Assembly: GCF_036345255.1 (NCBI RefSeq)
Contig: NZ_CP107783.1
Location: 8,301,001 to 8,365,000 of the forward strand
Direction: 5' to 3'
DNA length: 64,000 nucleotides
DNA from: Streptomyces sp. NBC_00569
GTDB taxonomy: Bacteria > Actinomycetota > Actinomycetes > Streptomycetales > Streptomycetaceae
Position numbers and translations under genes: made by a program. Below, one piece after another: positions 56,365-64,000 of this stretch. The notes beneath the pieces were generated by a model. The model was not told the origin of the DNA. It saw only the letters and a program-made list of their open reading frames with translations, and did no database searches. The first letter of the stretch is position 1; every line of letters starts with the position of its first letter.

Positions 56365-58434
56365 TCAGTCGCGTTCCGTGAAGACCTTGACGTCCCACGG
56401 GCCGAGTTCGATCGTGCGCCCGGCTGCGTATGTGGTGTGGGTGAGGATGTCCTCCACGGCAGTGGGGAGTGAAACGGACACCGGGTCCCATGACCAGTTG
56501 TGCAGGAAGCGGACGCGACGGCCGTCCGGGGCCGTGGCCGAGGTGGCCGTGACGCTCGGATACGGGAGGCGCCACGCCCCGGCCGGGGCGGCCGCCCAGC
56601 CGAACAGTGCCTCGGCGAAGGCCGGGTCGGGCACCGTGCCGACGTAGGTGATGCGGCCCTCGCCGCAGCGGCGGGTCGTAGTCGCGGGCCAGCGTTTGAG
56701 GTGCGGGTCGTCGTAGGTGGCCAGCACGTCCGCTCCGTCCGGGACGAGAGCCTCCGCCCAGTGCAGGGCGTCGGCTCCGGCCGGCAGCGGGAGTTCCGCG
56801 CTGCCGTGCACCCGTACCGCCGTGTCCAGGTTGGTGAATTCGTCGTAGGAGACCCCGGCGGCCCGGGCGAGACGGGCCGGCTGGATGTCGGTGCGGGCCC
56901 GGGCTTCGGGGTCCGCGTACCCGGTGCGGGGGCCTATCACCAGGTGTCCGCCGGATTCCGCGTAGGCGAGCAGCCGGTCCAGCGTCGCGTCGTCCGCGAT
57001 GTAGAGCGCGGGCACGACGAGCAGCGGCGGCAGGTCCGCCGTGTCCAGTTGGCCGGGGTGGACCAGGTGTGCTTGCAGGCCCGCGTCGAACGCGCCCCGG
57101 TAGAAGGCGTCGAAGATCGTGGCGTGGGAGCGCGTATCCGGTGAGCCGTCCGGCTTGGCCAGTGGGGGCTGAGCCCCCAGGGCCCATTTGCTGGGCAGTG
57201 AGTAGAGGAAGGCGACGTCCGTGTCCGGGGTGAGCGAGGCGACCAGGTCACCGGCCGCCTCCAACTCGGCGCCCAGAGCGGCGAGTTCGCGGTAGATCCG
57301 GCCCGGCCGTCCGCTGTGCGGGAGGATGCCGCCGACGTAGGTCTCGGTGCCGACGTGCAGGGTGTGCCAGTGCCAGTACTCGATCATTGAGGCGCCGCGG
57401 GAGATCAGCGCCCAGGCGGCCTGGCGCCACTGCCCGTCGTAGGCGGGTTTGTTGTTCCAGGATCCGCCGATGGTCTGGGCGTTGGTCTCGGTGACGAGGA
57501 AGGGTTCCTGTCGGGAGGCGTAGAAGCGGTCGGCGATGCGGTAGAGCGCCCAGGTTCCCTCGTTGGCGGCCGCGCTCTGGCGCGTGGGGTGCGGGTTCGG
57601 CAGGGTGAGTGCGTCCTGCATGGGGTAGTAGGGGTTGCCGGCGGTGACATCGAGGTTGCGGGTGAGCGCGTCGTCCTCGATGCCCGGGCGGTCGTAGGCG
57701 ATGCAGGTGGTGACGAACTGGTCGGGGCTCGCGTACTCGCGGACGATGCCGGCCTGCCACTCGATGAACTCGGTGGTGAGAGCGGCCTGGAAGCGGCGCC
57801 AGGCCAGGTCGTACTGTGGCTGGCTGTTGCCGTCGGGCGTCCACAGGTCGGCCCAGGTGGACAGGCGGTGCGACCAGTAGGTCAGGCCCCACTCGCGGTT
57901 GAGGGTGTCGACGTCGCCGTAGGTGTGGCGCAGATGGTCGACGAAGCGCTGGAAGACGCCGTGGTTGTGGAACAGTTCCAGGCCGGGCTCGTTGTCGACC
58001 TGGAATCCGATGACGGCGGGGTGCTCGGCGTACCGGGCGACGACCTTGCGGATGACGCGCTCGGCGTGGAAGCGGAACGCCGGGTGCGTGTAGTCCACTT
58101 CCTGCCGCGCTCCCCAGCCGATGCGCTGCCCGGTGCCGCGTTCGCCGGCTATCTCCGGGTACTGGCGGGCGAGCCACGGGGGTATCGCGTAGGTCGGGGT
58201 CCCGAGGATCACGGCGATGCCGCGCTCGTGCGCGCCGTCCAGGACCGGCTGGAGCCAGTCGAGTTCGAAGCCCCCGTTCTCGGGCTCCCAGGTCGACCAC
58301 ACGGATTCACCGACGCGGATGACGTTGAAGTGCGCCTCGGCCATCAGGTCGAGGTCGTCCTTGAGGCGCTCGTAGGGCTGGTACTCGTAGTAGTAGGCGG
58401 CGCCGAACAGGACGCGCCGGGGCGGCTGGAACAT
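56365..58434 (-). CDS. GH42 beta-galactosidase
   Basis: A 689-residue glycoside hydrolase family 42 enzyme. TIM-barrel domain (residues 1-380): FGAAYYYEYQPYERLKDDLD, VIRVGESVWSTWEP, GFQVDNEPG with acid/base Glu149, PFLVTETNAQ with nucleophile Glu316, ASMIEYWHWHTLHVGTETY. The trimerisation domain follows (about 390-600: PALYIADDATLDRLLAYAES, GHLVIGPRTGY) and a small C-terminal beta domain. No signal peptide, so it acts in the cytoplasm. ATG 58434 has GGAGAG upstream. It starts 47 bp after the GH5 gene; both probably digest imported oligosaccharides. Confidence 0.95.
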   Translation of the reverse strand: MFQPPRRVLFGAAYYYEYQPYERLKDDLDLMAEAHFNVIRVGESVWSTWEPENGGFELDWLQPVLDGAHERGIAVILGTPTYAIPPWLARQYPEIAGERGTGQRIGWGARQEVDYTHPAFRFHAERVIRKVVARYAEHPAVIGFQVDNEPGLELFHNHGVFQRFVDHLRHTYGDVDTLNREWGLTYWSHRLSTWADLWTPDGNSQPQYDLAWRRFQAALTTEFIEWQAGIVREYASPDQFVTTCIAYDRPGIEDDALTRNLDVTAGNPYYPMQDALTLPNPHPTRQSAAANEGTWALYRIADRFYASRQEPFLVTETNAQTIGGSWNNKPAYDGQWRQAAWALISRGASMIEYWHWHTLHVGTETYVGGILPHSGRPGRIYRELAALGAELEAAGDLVASLTPDTDVAFLYSLPSKWALGAQPPLAKPDGSPDTRSHATIFDAFYRGAFDAGLQAHLVHPGQLDTADLPPLLVVPALYIADDATLDRLLAYAESGGHLVIGPRTGYADPEARARTDIQPARLARAAGVSYDEFTNLDTAVRVHGSAELPLPAGADALHWAEALVPDGADVLATYDDPHLKRWPATTTRRCGEGRITYVGTVPDPAFAEALFGWAAAPAGAWRLPYPSVTATSATAPDGRRVRFLHNWSWDPVSVSLPTAVEDILTHTTYAAGRTIELGPWDVKVFTERD

Positions 58435-58481
58435 GACTCTCCGTAAGTTGTCGAGTGGCCGGCCAGGGCCGGGGCGATCCG

Positions 58482-59906
58482 TCAGCCGTTCGCGAGCAGG
58501 TCCAGGTGCTGGTCGCGCGAGACACACCGCTCGAGTGCGAAGGAGTCGGCCAGGGCGAGTACGTCGTCGTCGCCGAGGCCGCGGAAGAGCTCGGCGTACT
58601 CCTGGATCAGCGGCTGGCCCAGCATGACGTGCCGGATGATGACGTCGAGCCACTGGCGGGTGCTGAATGGCTGCCCGCAGAAGCCGGGGAACTCGTCGGC
58701 GACGAGTTGTTCGAGCGGCTTGATCAGGTCCAGGGCGGCGCCTTCGGGGGAACCCCAGGCTTCCGCACCCAGGCGGTGCTTCTTCGCCATGAACGCGCCG
58801 AAGTGCCGGTCGTAGGCGCTGCCAGGGGCAAGGTGGACGAGCCCTTGCAGGCCGACGTCCTTGTATGTCCAGATGGTCCAGTTCGCTTCGTGGCGCCGGT
58901 AGATCTCCAGTTGGTCGGCGAGCAGTTGGGCGCATTGCTCGTCCCGCACGGGGTCGCCGGTGTAGACGGGACCGAACTCGCCGACCCAGATGGGGGTGTT
59001 GGTCTTGCGCATGTACGCGGTGCGACGCAGGAAGGAGTCCTCGACCTGGTCCCTGTCGATCCAGACGCCGTCGGTGTGGCCGGGGTAGCCGGTGCTGCGG
59101 GCGAACCCGGCGCGCGCGTAGTCGTGGCAGGTGTAGACGGTGTTGTCGATGGGGTCGCCGAAGATGTCGAACTCGGCGGAGTAGTGGTTGCCGTCGAGGA
59201 AGAGGATGTGGTGCGGGTCGACCGCGCGGATCGCGCCCGCGAGGCGGTCGTAGAAGGCGGGGAGCACCTGCCCGGAATCGTCGGCGGGCTCGTTGATCGG
59301 GTTGTAGCCGGCCACCCACGGGTTGTCCTTGTAGCGGTCGGCGATGACTTCCCACAGGTGGACCACCCGGTCCTGGAAGTGCGGGTGGGTCCAGAAGAAC
59401 GACAGGTGCGTGGGGTTGTCCGAGTGCCACTGGTGGTTCTGATAGCCGGGCAGGGAGTGCAGGTCGATGATGGTGTAGATGCCGTACCGGGCGCACAGTT
59501 CCACCACGCGGTCGAGGTGCGCGAAGCCCTCCTCGCGTATCTCGAACGGTCGGGCGTCGTCCTCGAAGTGACGGTAATTCACGGGCACACGCAGGCAGTT
59601 GAGACCCTTGGACGCAAGGAGCGCGGCGTCGGCCTCGGTAAAGAAGACGGTCAGCAACCGGTCGAAGAACAGCTCGTAGCGGCGCTCGCCGAGGACGTCA
59701 CGTACCGCTGAACGCATGGCGTCCTCATTGCCCGGATAACCGGTGATGAAGTTCTCCATGTTCATCCAGCCACCGAGCCCGGCGCCGCGAAGCCGGACCG
59801 GAGTGCCGTCGCGGGTGGCCAGGCCGGTGCCGGAGGTCTTGAGCAGGGGGTTCGAGTCCGGGAACGAGTCGTGGGAGCTGGGCGCGGATGGTGTCGTGAT
59901 CAGCAC
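58482..59906 (-). CDS. GH5-family glycoside hydrolase, intracellular
   Basis: A 474-residue glycosidase. VRLRGAGLGGWMNMENFITG is the N-terminal exo-glucanase-like block; LNCLRVPVNYRHFED, IYTIIDLHSLPGYQN, YNPINEPAD with acid/base Glu206, and PIWVGEFGPV with nucleophile Glu310. The architecture resembles exo-1,3-beta-glucanase/galactanase GH5 subfamilies. There is no signal peptide. GTG 59906 is chosen for GAAGGA upstream and no further in-frame start. It is followed by GH42 in the same operon; it would trim imported glycosides. The substrate is not determined by sequence. Confidence 0.9.
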   Translation of the reverse strand: MLITTPSAPSSHDSFPDSNPLLKTSGTGLATRDGTPVRLRGAGLGGWMNMENFITGYPGNEDAMRSAVRDVLGERRYELFFDRLLTVFFTEADAALLASKGLNCLRVPVNYRHFEDDARPFEIREEGFAHLDRVVELCARYGIYTIIDLHSLPGYQNHQWHSDNPTHLSFFWTHPHFQDRVVHLWEVIADRYKDNPWVAGYNPINEPADDSGQVLPAFYDRLAGAIRAVDPHHILFLDGNHYSAEFDIFGDPIDNTVYTCHDYARAGFARSTGYPGHTDGVWIDRDQVEDSFLRRTAYMRKTNTPIWVGEFGPVYTGDPVRDEQCAQLLADQLEIYRRHEANWTIWTYKDVGLQGLVHLAPGSAYDRHFGAFMAKKHRLGAEAWGSPEGAALDLIKPLEQLVADEFPGFCGQPFSTRQWLDVIIRHVMLGQPLIQEYAELFRGLGDDDVLALADSFALERCVSRDQHLDLLANG

Positions 59907-60175
59907 GGGGGATCCTTCGCTGTGTGGTGGCGGGCTGGGAGCGATGGCGGATCAGGGGGAGTTGGACGGCCGGGCTGTTGGGAGGGACCTGCGGTGCGGC
60001 TTCGCAGGCCGTGGGCACCACACCGGCGGCGGTACGACGATCCTCATACGCTCGGCGCCGAGCCCGCGCGAGCAGGATCGGGCAAGGGAGTCCGGGCCCC
60101 CTTAAAGGGGGTCGGGGACGGGACGGAGGCTGCCGGGCAACCGGGGACGGCGCCCCCCAGGGGCAGCCGCCCGGA
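59907..60175. promoter_or_regulatory. Intergenic region between the LacI gene and the glycosidase operon
   Basis: About 270 bp. It contains the palindrome CCCCCTT-A-AAGGGGG at 60097-60111, 65 bp downstream of the LacI stop, which could end LacI transcription. No GAAA-N4-TTTC site is seen here, unlike the divergent promoter at 61262. Confidence 0.4.
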
Positions 60176-61204
60176 TCAGTCGTGCGGTGGCCGGGTGGAT
60201 TCTCGTACGACCAACTGGGTTGCGAGCTCGACATGGTGGGAGTCGATCTTCTCCCCGGCGGCCAGTTGCAGGGCGGTACGCAGGGCCACGGCCCCCATCT
60301 CGCGGACGGGGCCGTGGATGGTGGTCAGCGGTGGGGAGGTGACCTGGGCGAGCGGTGTGTTGTCGAAGCCGACGACGCTCAGGTCGTCGGGTACGCGCAG
60401 GCCGCACCGCCGGGCGGCCTCGATGGCCCCGGCGGCCAGTTCGTCTGAGGCGGCGAATACCGCGGTGGGCGCCGGGTTCACGGCGAGCAGGCGCGCCCCA
60501 TGGTCGACGCCCTCGGCGGCGTGGAACGTACCGGCGTGGCGGATCAGTTCGGTCGGCACCTGCGCGCCTGCCGCATCCATCGCACTGCGGAAGCCGTGCA
60601 GGCGAGCCTGGTTGGAGCCGGCGTGCTCTGTGCCGCCGAGGTAGGCGATGCGGCGGTGGCCGAGGGACAGCAGGTGCGTGGTGGCGGCGTGGCCGCCGGA
60701 GAAGTTGGTCGCACCGACGCTGACGATCGAGTCGTCGGGCAGTGATTCCGGGTCGAGCAGCACCAACGGCATACGGACCCGGTCCAGCGCCTCGCGGGCC
60801 GTGGACGACAGGGTGTTCGCCGTCACCGCGATGACGGCACGCCGTCCTGCGGCGGCCAGGTCGCGGGCCCAGGAGGCAGGATCGGCCGTCGGATCACGGT
60901 CGCCGCGCCTGCCCACCACCACCGCGATGCCCTCATCCGCTCCGGCGTCCACCACGCTCTGAATGATCTCGGTGTGGTAGATGCTCAGTCGCTCGAACCC
61001 GAAGAAGAGCTCCACAGTGGGGTGTGAGCGCAGATCATCCCGGTAGCCGCCATAGTTGTAGCGGCGCAACAGCTCCAGGACCTTGTCGCGCGTCTGCTGA
61101 GCCACGTCACGGCGACCGTTGATGACCTTCGAGACGGTGGCCACCGAGACGCCGGCGGTCTCAGCGACCTTCGCAAGGGTGACGCGTTGAGGATCGGATG
61201 CCAT
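60176..61204 (-). CDS. LacI-family transcriptional regulator of the sugar locus
   Basis: A 342-residue repressor. HTH: VTLAKVAETAGVSVATVSKV (residues about 8-27). Sugar-binding domain: ELFFGFERLSIYHTEIIQSV, FSGGHAATTHLLSLGHRRIA, YLGGTEHAGSNQARLHGFRS, PDDLSVVGFDNTPLAQVTSP. It stands between the glycosidase operon and the divergent ABC transporter and probably represses both until the sugar is imported. ATG 61204 is preceded by GGGAGAG. Confidence 0.93.
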   Translation of the reverse strand: MASDPQRVTLAKVAETAGVSVATVSKVINGRRDVAQQTRDKVLELLRRYNYGGYRDDLRSHPTVELFFGFERLSIYHTEIIQSVVDAGADEGIAVVVGRRGDRDPTADPASWARDLAAAGRRAVIAVTANTLSSTAREALDRVRMPLVLLDPESLPDDSIVSVGATNFSGGHAATTHLLSLGHRRIAYLGGTEHAGSNQARLHGFRSAMDAAGAQVPTELIRHAGTFHAAEGVDHGARLLAVNPAPTAVFAASDELAAGAIEAARRCGLRVPDDLSVVGFDNTPLAQVTSPPLTTIHGPVREMGAVALRTALQLAAGEKIDSHHVELATQLVVRESTRPPHD

Positions 61205-61261
61205 GGCTCTCCCGGGGCGTGACGGCGGGCGGTTGGCCCGACTGCCCAGCACCGTAGCATC

Positions 61262-61273
61262 GAAATTTTTTTC
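61262..61273. promoter_or_regulatory. Candidate LacI operator 1 (GAAA-N4-TTTC)
   Basis: GAAATTTTTTTC, a GAAA/TTTC inverted repeat with 4-bp spacer inside CGAAA...TTTCG, 58 bp upstream of the LacI start. A second copy with the same spacing lies at 61381. Confidence 0.45.
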
Positions 61274-61380
61274 GTGAATCCCTTGAGTCAAGGTGGTTGC
61301 AGAACAGGAAAATTGGCCGTGCGGCAGGTATTGACGGGCTTGTTTGCCGCACCTAGCGTTCACCGCCAGCACGCCAGATA

Positions 61381-61392
61381 GAAACAAGTTTC
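61381..61392. promoter_or_regulatory. Candidate LacI operator 2 (GAAA-N4-TTTC)
   Basis: GAAACAAGTTTC, a GAAAC/GTTTC palindrome about 90 bp before the binding-protein start and 119 bp from copy 1. Presumed site for control of the ABC operon. Confidence 0.5.
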
Positions 61393-61480
61393 GAACTCGC
61401 AGGGCATGTTCTTTCGGTCCTGTGCGATGGCGGCTCTTCAGGCGATGTCGACGCCACCGACCCAAAGGGGCAGACCCGAG

Positions 61481-62818
61481 ATGACACGAATCCACGTGAA
61501 GGGTTCAGCAGACCCGACCGGCACCACCACGGGACCTTCCCGGCGCGGCTTCCTTCTGGGAGCGGTCGGCGCCGGTCTCGCCACTACGTCACTGGCGGCC
61601 TGCAGTTCCGGCGGCTCGGGCGGCTCGGGCGGCTCGGAGATCGTTTTCATGAACCAGTCCCGCGGTCAGGCCTCGACGCTGAAGAAGCTGGCCCAGCAGT
61701 ACACGAAGCAGACCGGCGTGAAGATCAGGATCGACGACGTCGGCCCTGCGGACTTCGTGACCAAGCTTCAGTCGAGCTCCCAGTCCCGCAACATGCCGGA
61801 CATGTACTCAGTGGTCGACGGCCATACCATGGCCCCCTACTACAAGGCCGGCTGGGCGATGGACCTGACCGAGAAGATGAAGGGCAGCTGGGGCGACAGC
61901 TTCCGGCCCGCCACACTGAAGACGACGACGTTCGCGGCGGACAATCCGCAGGGCGTGAAGCCGGGTGTCTACAGCGCACACTGGGAGACCCCGGCCCTGG
62001 GGGTCTTCGTCAACGCCGGGATGTACAAGGCCGTCGGGCTGAACCCGGACCAGGCGCCTGCTTCCATGGGCGAGTTCATCGATCAGATGCGCAAGATCAA
62101 GAAGTCTGGGAAGGGTCCCTTCTGGTTCGCAGCGAGCCTGTCCAACCAGGTGATCCAGTCCTACGCCTCCAACTACATGACCGACGAGGAGCTCAACGCC
62201 ACCTTCGTGGGCGACAACAGCTGGAAGAGCGAGGGCTGGCGCAAGACGCTGCAGCTCGTGGTCGACCTGCGAGACGCCGGCGTGATCGCCACCGGCTCGC
62301 TGCCGAGCGGCAACACCGACAACCCCAACGTGGAGAAGGCCTTTTTCAACACCCAGGGCGTCGCGGCCATCTTCGACGGCACCTCGGCCGTCGGCGTGGC
62401 CCGCGCGACCGCCCCGGACTTCACCGACTTCCGCTCCTTCCCGCTTCCCAAGGCCGATGACGGCACCCAGACCCCGCGCCTGGTCGGCGGCGCGGCCAAG
62501 GGCGCAGCGGTCAACCCCCGCAGTAAGAAGGCCGCCGAGGCGCTGAAGTTCCTGAAGTGGCTGACCGCCGCCGACCAGCAGCAGACATGGGCCACCGGGG
62601 TCCCGCTGATCCCCTCCGCGCGTGCCGTGTCCGGCAAGAACATCCCCAAGCAGCTGACCGGCATCGCCGCGGACACCTCCCACATCCAGCTCGTCCAGAA
62701 CCAGATTCTGGAGCAGGTCAACACCGCGCTGCAGAAGGGCACTCAGGCCCTCGTCCTCAAGGAACGCTCGGTCGACCAGGTCCTCGGCGACCTCGACGCG
62801 GCGCAGAAGAGCGCGTAA
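61481..62818 (+). CDS. Sugar ABC transporter substrate-binding lipoprotein, Tat-type signal
   Basis: A 445-residue binding protein. Signal: twin-arginine SRRGFLLGAVGAGLATTSLA followed by AC lipobox, so probably Tat-exported and lipidated. The mature protein is a family-1 carbohydrate-binding fold (EIVFMNQSRGQASTLKKLAQ; GWAMDLTEKMKGSWGDSF; PALGVFVNAGMYKAVGLNPD; AAEALKFLKWLTAADQQQTW). The start ATG 61481 is 14 nt after AAAGGGG. It is first in a rightward ABC operon; its stop overlaps the next start in TAATG. The ligand is presumably a beta-glycoside oligosaccharide. Confidence 0.93.
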   Translation: MTRIHVKGSADPTGTTTGPSRRGFLLGAVGAGLATTSLAACSSGGSGGSGGSEIVFMNQSRGQASTLKKLAQQYTKQTGVKIRIDDVGPADFVTKLQSSSQSRNMPDMYSVVDGHTMAPYYKAGWAMDLTEKMKGSWGDSFRPATLKTTTFAADNPQGVKPGVYSAHWETPALGVFVNAGMYKAVGLNPDQAPASMGEFIDQMRKIKKSGKGPFWFAASLSNQVIQSYASNYMTDEELNATFVGDNSWKSEGWRKTLQLVVDLRDAGVIATGSLPSGNTDNPNVEKAFFNTQGVAAIFDGTSAVGVARATAPDFTDFRSFPLPKADDGTQTPRLVGGAAKGAAVNPRSKKAAEALKFLKWLTAADQQQTWATGVPLIPSARAVSGKNIPKQLTGIAADTSHIQLVQNQILEQVNTALQKGTQALVLKERSVDQVLGDLDAAQKSA

Positions 62819-63735
62819 TGCAGCGCGTGATGAGGCGGCGCAGTCGCGTGCCCGCGGCCTGGCTGTTCCTGGCGCCGGCACTCGCCATGATCGGCCTGTT
62901 CACGGTGGTCCCCTTCGTGCAGGGCATTCTCCTGAGTTTCCAGTCCTGGGACGGGGTGAGCCTGGACACGCCGTACATCGGGCTCGACAACTACCGCTAT
63001 GTGTGGCATGACACCCAGTTCTGGGGCTCGATGAAGAACGCCGTCCTGTACGGCGCGGTCGGTCTGGTCGTCGCCAACGCGGTCTCGATGGTGATGGCCC
63101 TTGCCGTGCACCGTGCCCGCCGCGGGTCCGCGTTCTTCCGCACCGTCTTCTACCTCCCTGGGGTGTTCTCCACGGTGGTGGTGGGCGTGATGTTCTCGTG
63201 GTTCCTCGACCCGAACATCGGGATCGTCAACCAGGCACTCAAGGCCGTCGGCCTCGACGGACTTCAGCACAACTGGCTGGGTGACCCCAAGACGGCCGTG
63301 ATCGCGGTCGCCGCCGTGTTCGTCTGGTACCACTGGGGCTTCGGCTTCATCCTCTTCCTCGCCGGCCGGCAGGACGTGCCCAAGGAGCTGTACGAGGCAT
63401 CATCCCTGGACGGGGCCCGCGGCTGGGCCCAGTTCCGCTACGTCACCTGGCCCGGGATGTCGCACGTCACCGGCATCGTCAGCGTACTGACCCTGCTCAG
63501 CGGACTGCAGATCTTCGGCACGGTCCAGGTCCTGACCGGCGGCGGCCCCGCAGGCCACACCGAGGTTCCCACCCTGCACATCTACCAACAGGCTTTCCAG
63601 TACAACGAGTACGGCCGCGCGGCCGCCATGTCCGTCATCTTCGGGCTGTGCCTGATTGCCCTGGCCTGCTTCCAGCTGTGGGTCTCCCGCAGGCTCGGCG
63701 GAAGCACCGACCCCCGGACGGAGAAGGGAAGGTGA
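62818..63735 (+). CDS. Sugar ABC transporter permease 1
   Basis: A 305-residue membrane protein with six hydrophobic segments (WLFLAPALAMIGLFTVVPFV first). The EAA motif is EASSLDGARGWAQFRYVTWP, typical of MalF-type permeases. It starts in the stop of the binding-protein gene (TAATG) and its own stop overlaps the next gene. It forms the channel with the following permease; the ATPase (often shared MsiK in Streptomyces) is absent from the window. Confidence 0.95.
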   Translation: MQRVMRRRSRVPAAWLFLAPALAMIGLFTVVPFVQGILLSFQSWDGVSLDTPYIGLDNYRYVWHDTQFWGSMKNAVLYGAVGLVVANAVSMVMALAVHRARRGSAFFRTVFYLPGVFSTVVVGVMFSWFLDPNIGIVNQALKAVGLDGLQHNWLGDPKTAVIAVAAVFVWYHWGFGFILFLAGRQDVPKELYEASSLDGARGWAQFRYVTWPGMSHVTGIVSVLTLLSGLQIFGTVQVLTGGGPAGHTEVPTLHIYQQAFQYNEYGRAAAMSVIFGLCLIALACFQLWVSRRLGGSTDPRTEKGR

Positions 63736-63737
63736 CC

Positions 63738-64000
63738 GTGAACACTCTTCTCGACCCGGCACCGAAGTCAAAGACGGCGCCGACACCGACGCAGAGCGAG
63801 CCGCGAGGCCGTCGAAACCGTCTGCGCGGACCACGGGTAGCCCTGTACGCGCTGCTGATCGCCGGAGCACTGGAAGCGCTGGTGCCGATCCTGTGGGTGC
63901 TGAGCGGTTCCCTGCAGAGCGCGAAGCAGCTGTACAAGGGAACCGACCCCATCCCGCACCCCTTCGAATGGGGCAACTTCGCCACCGCCTGGAACGAGGG
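63738..64000 (+). CDS. Sugar ABC transporter permease 2 (partial, runs off window)
   Basis: The 5' part of a MalG-type permease. From GTG 63738 (GGAAGG 5-6 nt upstream; the alternative GTG 63732 overlaps the upstream stop) it reads NTLLDPAPKSKTAPTPTQSE, then RVALYALLIAGALEALVPIL, WVLSGSLQSAKQLYK, the first membrane helix and periplasmic loop. The remaining helices and EAA motif lie beyond 64000. Confidence 0.85.
   Translation, partial: MNTLLDPAPKSKTAPTPTQSEPRGRRNRLRGPRVALYALLIAGALEALVPILWVLSGSLQSAKQLYKGTDPIPHPFEWGNFATAWNE

Overview
The window looks like a Streptomyces chromosome, probably an arm or arm-proximal segment. It has very high GC, GTG starts and GGAGG-type ribosome sites, a monomeric NADP isocitrate dehydrogenase, an F420-type luciferase-like oxidoreductase, a SpoIIE-type phosphatase and a blue-pigment (indigoidine) NRPS. 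The genus is inferred from these traits; no rRNA or tRNA gene is visible.

Layout. (1) 1-16 kb is ordinary metabolic DNA: arginine deiminase with its antiporter (arcA partial, arcD), a baeRF-type protein, a lipoprotein, a PLP dehydratase with a YheO/DauR-like regulator, a HAD phosphatase, an Lrp regulator, icd, an LLM oxidoreductase, and a three-gene operon (aldehyde dehydrogenase, APC permease, GMC oxidoreductase) that resembles alcohol-to-acid oxidation of the choline/betaine type. (2) 16.3-24 kb is a decayed accessory island. Truncated FUSC, TetR, F420-reductase-like, metallophosphoesterase and Mrr-like genes surround an excisionase-like gene that has no integrase. The only intact-looking genes are an unrecognised convergent gene and a two-gene unit: an XRE-ImmA/IrrE metallopeptidase followed by a tRNA-guanine-transglycosylase-like TIM-barrel protein. 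That pair is the best candidate here for an undescribed system. (3) 24-31 kb holds DoxX, a PrpF-family isomerase, an EamA exporter and the indigoidine synthetase, the last two translationally coupled. (4) 31-41.5 kb is an insertion-sequence graveyard (IS256, IS5, IS110, IS1380 and Mu-like remnants plus one intact IS1380). It encloses a SpoIIE-family phosphatase and an orphan solute-binding lipoprotein.

(5) 41.6-48.2 kb carries an unusual regulator, a LuxR HTH fused to a periplasmic-binding-protein-like sensor. It faces a tight five-gene operon (SDR, MHS-type MFS importer, C45 acyltransferase/amidohydrolase, CE4 deacetylase-like hydrolase, SDR). Three successive genes in that operon overlap by 4 nt, which suggests one uncharacterised import-and-hydrolysis pathway. 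(6) 48.4-55.7 kb has a secreted serine hydrolase whose C-terminal domain is cut off by an in-frame stop, a TPR-like protein, and a LysR regulator divergent from a nitrilase-family amidase and APC permease pair. (7) 56.3-64 kb is a sugar locus: a GH5 glycosidase and GH42 beta-galactosidase, both without signal peptides, a LacI regulator, and a divergent carbohydrate ABC transporter (binding lipoprotein, two permeases, the last cut by the window end). Two GAAA-N4-TTTC palindromes lie in the divergent promoter region. The likely scheme is uptake of an oligosaccharide followed by cytoplasmic hydrolysis.
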